64,000 nucleotides of DNA from an uncultured Clostridia bacterium (GTDB lineage Bacteria > Bacillota > Clostridia > Peptostreptococcales > Anaerovoracaceae): NCBI GenBank assembly GCA_938046095.1, contig CALIXS010000004.1:1-64000 (forward strand). Direction: 5' to 3'. The notes under the pieces are model-generated. The model worked only from the letters and a program-made list of their open reading frames with translations, had not been told where the DNA came from and ran no database searches. The translations under genes were made by a program, and so were the position numbers. Positions 59,737 to 64,000 of the stretch are shown one piece after another (positions within the stretch are counted from its first letter, which is position 1; every line of letters starts with the position of its first letter).

Positions 59737-60720
59737 ATGTCTGACCTTTACAAGATCAATCCGGACATAGATATTCCCATTTATCAACAGCTTGTCGACC
59801 TGATCAGGGCAAACGTCAAGAGCGGTAAAATGGCGCCGGGATCACAGCTTCCGACCGTGCGCGAGATGGCGGCGGATCTCGGTATAGCGGCGGGTACCAT
59901 CAAGCGCGCTTACGACGAGCTGGAGCGTCTTTCGATAGTCGAGAAAATACGCGGTCGCGGCACATTTGTGAGTTATCACCGTGCAGACTCGGACAGCCGC
60001 AAGGATCGAGCCATGGCCGCCATCGACGAAATGCTCGACAGTCTTGCAGCACTCGATTTTTCGATGACTGAAACGGAGATATTTATCAATCTGAAACTGC
60101 GTGAGCGCGAAGCTCACCGGGACAACGTAAAGACCGCGCTCGTCGTAAGAGATCCCGAAATACTCTCTCAGCTTTCCGACCGGCTTCATGCCGCAGGCTC
60201 AATTGATATATACAGCTTCCTGCTCGACGACGTAAAAGAATATCCCTACAAGCTGAGCGAAGACATGGATATAATCATTACCACGCCCGAAAATTACACC
60301 GGTCTCTGCGATATCGTAAGCCAAAAAGATAAAGTCTCCGTCGCCGCAATACAGCTAAGTGAGGCAAGCCTTACGCGCATAATAAAAGTCCCTCACGGCT
60401 CCACAGTCGGCATACTGTCGGCGAGCGAGGGCTTCGGCGAAAAGATCCTTGATGTCTGCGAAAACTATATGGACGATGTCAATATCAGCCGCCCGGCACT
60501 GTTCGACGATACGGAAAGCGTCATTTCATACCTCAAAGGAAAGGATCAGATCCTCGTTCCTGACGGATACGAAAAATACTGCTCAGAGCCGATGCTTGAC
60601 GCTCTCCGCGAATATTCATCCGAATTCAACCTGATCTACTGTTCTTACAGGATCGACAAGGGTTCGGCTATATACCTCAAAGAGCGCATCATGAGTCTTC
60701 TGGAGAGCAAAAAAATATAG
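59737..60720 (+). CDS. GntR-family regulator with unusual sensor domain
   Basis: A 327-residue protein. The first ~80 residues are a YtrA-like winged HTH (IPIYQQLVDLIRANVKSGKM with LPTVREMAADLGIAAGTIKR and RGRGTFVS). The remaining ~240 residues do not match the short YtrA tail or the UTRA/FCD effector domains I know. They look like a two-lobed ligand-binding fold (VKTALVVRDPEILSQLSDRL, STVGILSASEGFGEKILDVC). It lies between the lyase and glutamate mutase operons and probably controls both, perhaps binding glutamate or mesaconate. Confidence 0.85.
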   Translation: MSDLYKINPDIDIPIYQQLVDLIRANVKSGKMAPGSQLPTVREMAADLGIAAGTIKRAYDELERLSIVEKIRGRGTFVSYHRADSDSRKDRAMAAIDEMLDSLAALDFSMTETEIFINLKLREREAHRDNVKTALVVRDPEILSQLSDRLHAAGSIDIYSFLLDDVKEYPYKLSEDMDIIITTPENYTGLCDIVSQKDKVSVAAIQLSEASLTRIIKVPHGSTVGILSASEGFGEKILDVCENYMDDVNISRPALFDDTESVISYLKGKDQILVPDGYEKYCSEPMLDALREYSSEFNLIYCSYRIDKGSAIYLKERIMSLLESKKI

Positions 60721-60726
60721 CCTCCG

Positions 60727-60768
60727 TTTATCCTGATCTGTTTATCTTTATCTGTTCATCCTGATCTA
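60727..60768 (+). repeat. Three tandem 14-bp repeats after the GntR gene
   Basis: TTTATCCTGATCTG (60727), TTTATCTTTATCTG (60741) and TTCATCCTGATCTA (60755) are head-to-tail imperfect copies. They lie between the GntR stop and the glmS promoter. Confidence 0.8.
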
Positions 60769-60860
60769 ACAGTTCTTAAAGAAGTATCCGGACGGACATT
60801 AAGAAATTCTCAGCCGCGAAAGTCTTTTTACTTTTTTTTATTATTCATATCTTTTTCGCA

Positions 60861-60889
60861 TTGACATTTGATATAGTTCATTATACTAT
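60861..60889 (+). promoter_or_regulatory. Promoter of the glutamate mutase operon
   Basis: TTGACA (60861-60866) and TACTAT (60884-60889) are 17 bp apart. Between them is GATATAGTTCA (60870-60880), and ATAGT-TCATTAT-ACTAT (60873-60889) is an inverted repeat over the -10 box. The leader is about 45 nt, with AAGGAG before the start. Confidence 0.75.
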
Positions 60890-60940
60890 TATGATATATA
60901 ACAATGCAGACATAGCAGAGCCCAATAAGGAGTATCAAAA

Positions 60941-61378
60941 ATGGAAACTGACAGTAAGAAGAAGGTACTTGTGATAGGGGTTATAGGCGCCGATGTACAC
61001 GCTGTGGGCATCAAGATCCTCCATCACGCCTTTATCTCCGCCGGATTTGATGTTGTCGACCTCGGCGTAATGGTATCACAGGAGGAATTCATCAACGCCG
61101 CAATAGAAGCGAATGCCGATGCCATACTTATATCCTCTCTGTACGGTCAGGGGGAATTGGACTGTAGAGGCATGCGCGAAAAGTGCGACGAAGCGGGCCT
61201 CAAAAACATTCCCCTTCTCGTCGGCGGGAATATAGTCATAGGCAAGCAGCAGTTCGAAGATGTCGAAAAGCGGTTTAAGGAGATGGGCTTTGATGCCGCG
61301 TTCCCGCCGGGAACCGCACCCGAAACTACTATTGAAACTCTTCATAAAATTTTTCACGATAAACGGGCGGAGGCCTGA
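60941..61378 (+). CDS. glmS: Glutamate mutase sigma (S) subunit
   Basis: A 145-residue B12-binding component (MutS/GlmS). [20 protein letters not shown] contains DxHxxG, the histidine that replaces the dimethylbenzimidazole ligand of cobalamin; SSLYGQG and LVGGNIVIG complete the fold. With GlmE it rearranges L-glutamate to (2S,3S)-3-methylaspartate. Do not confuse this symbol with glucosamine-6-phosphate synthase. It starts the operon after its own promoter. Confidence 0.96.
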   Translation: METDSKKKVLVIGVIGADVHAVGIKILHHAFISAGFDVVDLGVMVSQEEFINAAIEANADAILISSLYGQGELDCRGMREKCDEAGLKNIPLLVGGNIVIGKQQFEDVEKRFKEMGFDAAFPPGTAPETTIETLHKIFHDKRAEA

Positions 61379-62772
61379 TGATGAAAGCCGTTTTGCTTAT
61401 CGATTTTGGCAGCACTTACACCAAGCTTACGGCCGTCGACCTCGATTCGGAAACGATCCTCGCAACCTCACAAAGCTACACTACCGTTGAAACAGATATC
61501 AACGACGGACTTATGAACGGCCTTAAACTTCTCGAACAAAATGCGGGCGGACTCGCTTTTGCCGATACGTTCGCCTGTTCTTCAGCTGCAGGCGGTCTCA
61601 AGATGATGGTAAGCGGGCTCGTTCCCGAGCTGACCTCCGAAGCGGCAAAACTGGCGAGTCTCGGCGCAGGCGCCAAGGTAGCCAAGGTCTATTCATTTGA
61701 GCTCACGGACGAGGATATCGACGAGATACGCAAGGCTGAGCCGGATATCTTTCTGCTCGTCGGAGGCACGGACGGCGGCAACAGCGAATGCATTCTCCAC
61801 AACGCCGGCATGCTTGCGAAGCTTGACCGTTCATTTCCGATAGTAATTGCCGGAAACAGGACCGTGGCGTCCAAATGTGCCGATATGCTCTCCCCGCATG
61901 AGACTTTTGTGTGCGAAAATGTGATGCCGAAGTTCGGCGTTCTCAAAATAGATCAGACGCAAAAAACAATAAGGGATATATTCCTTCGCAAAATCGTGCA
62001 GGCAAAGGGTCTTACGCAGGCATCCTCTCTGCTCTCCGATATCATGATGCCTACCCCGTCGGCTGTGCTTGCAAGTATGGAACTTCTTGCCAAAGGCACC
62101 GGAACAGAAAAAGGTATCGGAGACCTCATCGCCGTCGATGTCGGCGGAGCCACCACCGACGTATATTCCATGGCAGACGGCAAACCGACCCGCATGAACA
62201 CGGTTTGCAAGGGACTTCCCGAGCCGTATGCAAAACGTACCGTTGAGGGCGATATCGGAATGCGCTACGGCATACACGGCATAGCGGAAGCCGTAGGCAT
62301 TGAACGCATCGCCGATCTTTCCGGTCTTACCGAGGAACGGGCATGTGAGCTGATCGATTTTCTCTCCGCCCATACCGATGTCGTTCCCGGAGGCGACGCG
62401 GAGCTTGAGGCTCTCGATTACGCCTTAGCTTCCATGGCGATAGAAACCGCTGTGTCGAGGCACGCGGGAACTATACAGGAAACGTATACAATGTGCGGTC
62501 AGACCTTTGTTCAGGAGGGAAAGGATCTCACATCGGTAAGGCAGGTTCTCGTTACAGGTGGAAGCCTTATACACACGAAATGCACGGAAGAGATCGCAAA
62601 GCATGCGCTTTACAGTCCCGCCGCACCGGATTCACTGAGACCGATCAAGGCGGACATCAGTGTAGACAGAAATTACATCATAGCGAGCATGGGTCTTTTG
62701 TCCCAGCACTATCCCGATACAGCACTCAGAATAATGAAAAAGGAGTTAGAAACGTATGAATCTGCAGAATAG
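61378..62772 (+). CDS. glmL: Glutamate mutase accessory ATPase GlmL
   Basis: A 464-residue actin/hexokinase-fold protein (MutL) with [20 protein letters not shown] (phosphate 1 loop), [16 protein letters not shown] and [20 protein letters not shown]. It is thought to reactivate or protect glutamate mutase by replacing damaged cobalamin. It begins at the glmS stop (TGATG overlap) and overlaps glmE by 17 bp. Confidence 0.95.
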   Translation: MMKAVLLIDFGSTYTKLTAVDLDSETILATSQSYTTVETDINDGLMNGLKLLEQNAGGLAFADTFACSSAAGGLKMMVSGLVPELTSEAAKLASLGAGAKVAKVYSFELTDEDIDEIRKAEPDIFLLVGGTDGGNSECILHNAGMLAKLDRSFPIVIAGNRTVASKCADMLSPHETFVCENVMPKFGVLKIDQTQKTIRDIFLRKIVQAKGLTQASSLLSDIMMPTPSAVLASMELLAKGTGTEKGIGDLIAVDVGGATTDVYSMADGKPTRMNTVCKGLPEPYAKRTVEGDIGMRYGIHGIAEAVGIERIADLSGLTEERACELIDFLSAHTDVVPGGDAELEALDYALASMAIETAVSRHAGTIQETYTMCGQTFVQEGKDLTSVRQVLVTGGSLIHTKCTEEIAKHALYSPAAPDSLRPIKADISVDRNYIIASMGLLSQHYPDTALRIMKKELETYESAE

Positions 62773-64000
62773 GCGCATCCCGGACGACGATTTTCGCAAG
62801 GAGCGCATGGAGGTCCTCGCTCAATGGCCTACCGGCAAGGATGTCGATATTGACGAGGCGGTAAGGTATCACGATTCCATCCCCGAGTCAAAAATTTTCT
62901 CCAAGAAACTGCTCGCAGCAAAAAATAGCGGCACGACTCTGATCCAGCCGCGTGCAGGTGTCCCCGTACTCGAGGAGCACATAACGCTCCTTCAATATCT
63001 TCAGGATAAGGGTGAAGCCGACCTCTTACCGACTACGATCGACAGTTACACACGTCAGAACCGCTACGAAGAAGCGGAAAACGGGCTCGCCGAGTCGAAG
63101 CGCCTCGGGCGTGCAATGATGAACGGCTTTCCCGCCGTAAACCACGGCGTATCAAATTGCCGCAAAGTCATAGAAAGCGTCAATACTCCCGTTCAGGTGC
63201 GCCACGGTACACCTGACGCCAGACTTCTCACCGAGATAACATACGCAGGCGGCTTCACAAGCTACGAGGGAGGCGGAATATCATACAACCTGCCGTACTG
63301 CAAGGATGTACCTATGGAGCGCACAATCACCGATTGGCAGTACGTGGACAGACTCACCGGGTATTACGAAGAGCTGGGGGTTTCTATCAACAGAGAGCCT
63401 TACGGCCCTCTTACCGGAACTCTCGTTCCGCCGTGCATTTCACATGCCGTGGCTATAATAGAAGCGCTCCTCGCTGCCGAACAGGGTGTCAAAAATATCA
63501 CCGTCGGCTACGGGCAGTGCGGCAACCTCGTTCAGGATATTGCAGCCCTCCACACGCTCGAAGAGCTCACGGACGAATATCTCGAAAAATACGGCTATGA
63601 GGATGTAGACGTAACGACCGTACTCCACCAGTGGATGGGCGGTTTTCCCGCCGACGAGGCGAAAGCCTTCGGTGTCATCTCATCAGGCAGCATGACGGCG
63701 GCGCTCGCGAAAGTCACTAAGGTCATAGTCAAAAGCCCTCACGAAGCTGTCGGCATCCCTACAATGGAAGCAAATGCTCAGGGTCTGCGCTGCACCAAGC
63801 AGGTCGCCAATATGATGAAGGATCAGGTCTTCAGGGATGCCAGACTCGACGAGGAAAAGGAAGTCATCCGCAGAGAAACGAGATCCATCGTAGACAAATG
63901 CTTTGAGCTCGGAGGCGGCGATATCGCGATAGGCGTATGCCGCGGTGTAGAAGCCGGCGTTATAGATGTGCCTTTTGCACCGTGCCGTGCCAATGCCGGT
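62756..64000 (+). CDS. glmE: Glutamate mutase epsilon (E) subunit, partial
   Basis: The catalytic TIM-barrel subunit, 415 codons visible and cut by the window end (full length is usually about 480). It starts [20 protein letters not shown] behind AAGGAG. The substrate- and cofactor-binding barrel shows [40 protein letters not shown] and [20 protein letters not shown]. It uses adenosylcobalamin held by GlmS. Methylaspartate ammonia-lyase would be expected downstream, outside the window. Confidence 0.96.
   Translation, partial: MNLQNRRIPDDDFRKERMEVLAQWPTGKDVDIDEAVRYHDSIPESKIFSKKLLAAKNSGTTLIQPRAGVPVLEEHITLLQYLQDKGEADLLPTTIDSYTRQNRYEEAENGLAESKRLGRAMMNGFPAVNHGVSNCRKVIESVNTPVQVRHGTPDARLLTEITYAGGFTSYEGGGISYNLPYCKDVPMERTITDWQYVDRLTGYYEELGVSINREPYGPLTGTLVPPCISHAVAIIEALLAAEQGVKNITVGYGQCGNLVQDIAALHTLEELTDEYLEKYGYEDVDVTTVLHQWMGGFPADEAKAFGVISSGSMTAALAKVTKVIVKSPHEAVGIPTMEANAQGLRCTKQVANMMKDQVFRDARLDEEKEVIRRETRSIVDKCFELGGGDIAIGVCRGVEAGVIDVPFAPCRANAG

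Noticed and set aside
1..64000. CRISPR arrays, tRNA, rRNA and the 4.5S SRP RNA.
   Set aside because: I saw no regularly spaced repeats and no tRNA or rRNA-like sequence; ffh is present but no SRP RNA was recognised nearby.

Overview
The window looks like a chromosomal segment of an anaerobic Firmicute of class Clostridia, carrying a decayed mobile element. The evidence is the gene order (yicC-gmk-rpoZ-rpsB-tsf; ylxM-ffh-rpsP-khpA-rimM-trmD; yggS-sepF-yggT-divIVA-lspA-rluD), a Gin-like zinc peptide, and a 3-methylaspartate glutamate-fermentation cluster. A family such as Anaerovoracaceae (Family XIII) is a guess. Core genes are of middling GC; the accessory region is more AT-rich and very AT-rich around 22.1-24.6 kb.

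1-28 kb, accessory island. Imperfect copies of the 3' end of tsf lie at 129-157 and 27964-27992 (25 of 29 bases). A minus-strand terminator just beyond the left copy (53-85) looks like the original tsf terminator, now 27.8 kb away. I read this as an integrative element in the 3' end of tsf. Its integrase is dead; xis and a MazF toxin gene remain. Cargo: a long minus-strand defence-like operon (XRE regulator, SNF2-family ATPase, type III Mod, type III Res, AlbA/RecG-like ATPase, GNAT-TIM barrel fusion, GNAT); a divergent plus-strand operon of unfamiliar content (P-loop kinase-like protein, GNAT plus PUA/ASCH-like protein, ASCH protein); an XRE-ImmA/IrrE pair; IS110, IS21 and IS30 elements, each with nonsense codons; an AT-rich ABC exporter; and fragments of a conjugative-element helicase and a two-component system. 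Two halves of an AlbA-type gene lie on either side of the defence segment.

28-52.5 kb, housekeeping. Minus strand: tsf, rpsB, rpoZ, gmk, yicC. Back-to-back promoters with overlapping -35 boxes separate yicC from rqcH on the plus strand. Next come relQ, a lipase-like hydrolase and a 37-residue Gin-like peptide (plus strand). A long minus-strand series carries translation and targeting genes (ylxM to trmD), then an HlyD-like protein, yggS, sepF, yggT, divIVA, lspA and rluD. Further right are lysO, prsW, a DUF815 ATPase, a LysR regulator and a moxR-DUF58-transglutaminase operon.

52.5-64 kb, glutamate fermentation. On the plus strand are citDEF, a two-subunit class I hydratase, a GntR regulator, and glmS, glmL and glmE (cut by the window end). 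On the minus strand are citC, an unusual P-loop protein with an alanyl-tRNA-synthetase SAD-like tail, and a citX-citG fusion. With glutamate mutase adjacent, the hydro-lyase is best read as mesaconase and CitDEF as citramalate lyase, giving glutamate to methylaspartate to mesaconate to citramalate to acetate plus pyruvate. Methylaspartate ammonia-lyase is not in the window and may follow glmE. The citD and glmS promoters share the motif GATATAGTWCA, a candidate operator for the cluster's GntR protein.

No tRNA, rRNA or CRISPR array was seen. All calls come from reading the sequence and remembered family features; no database search was run.
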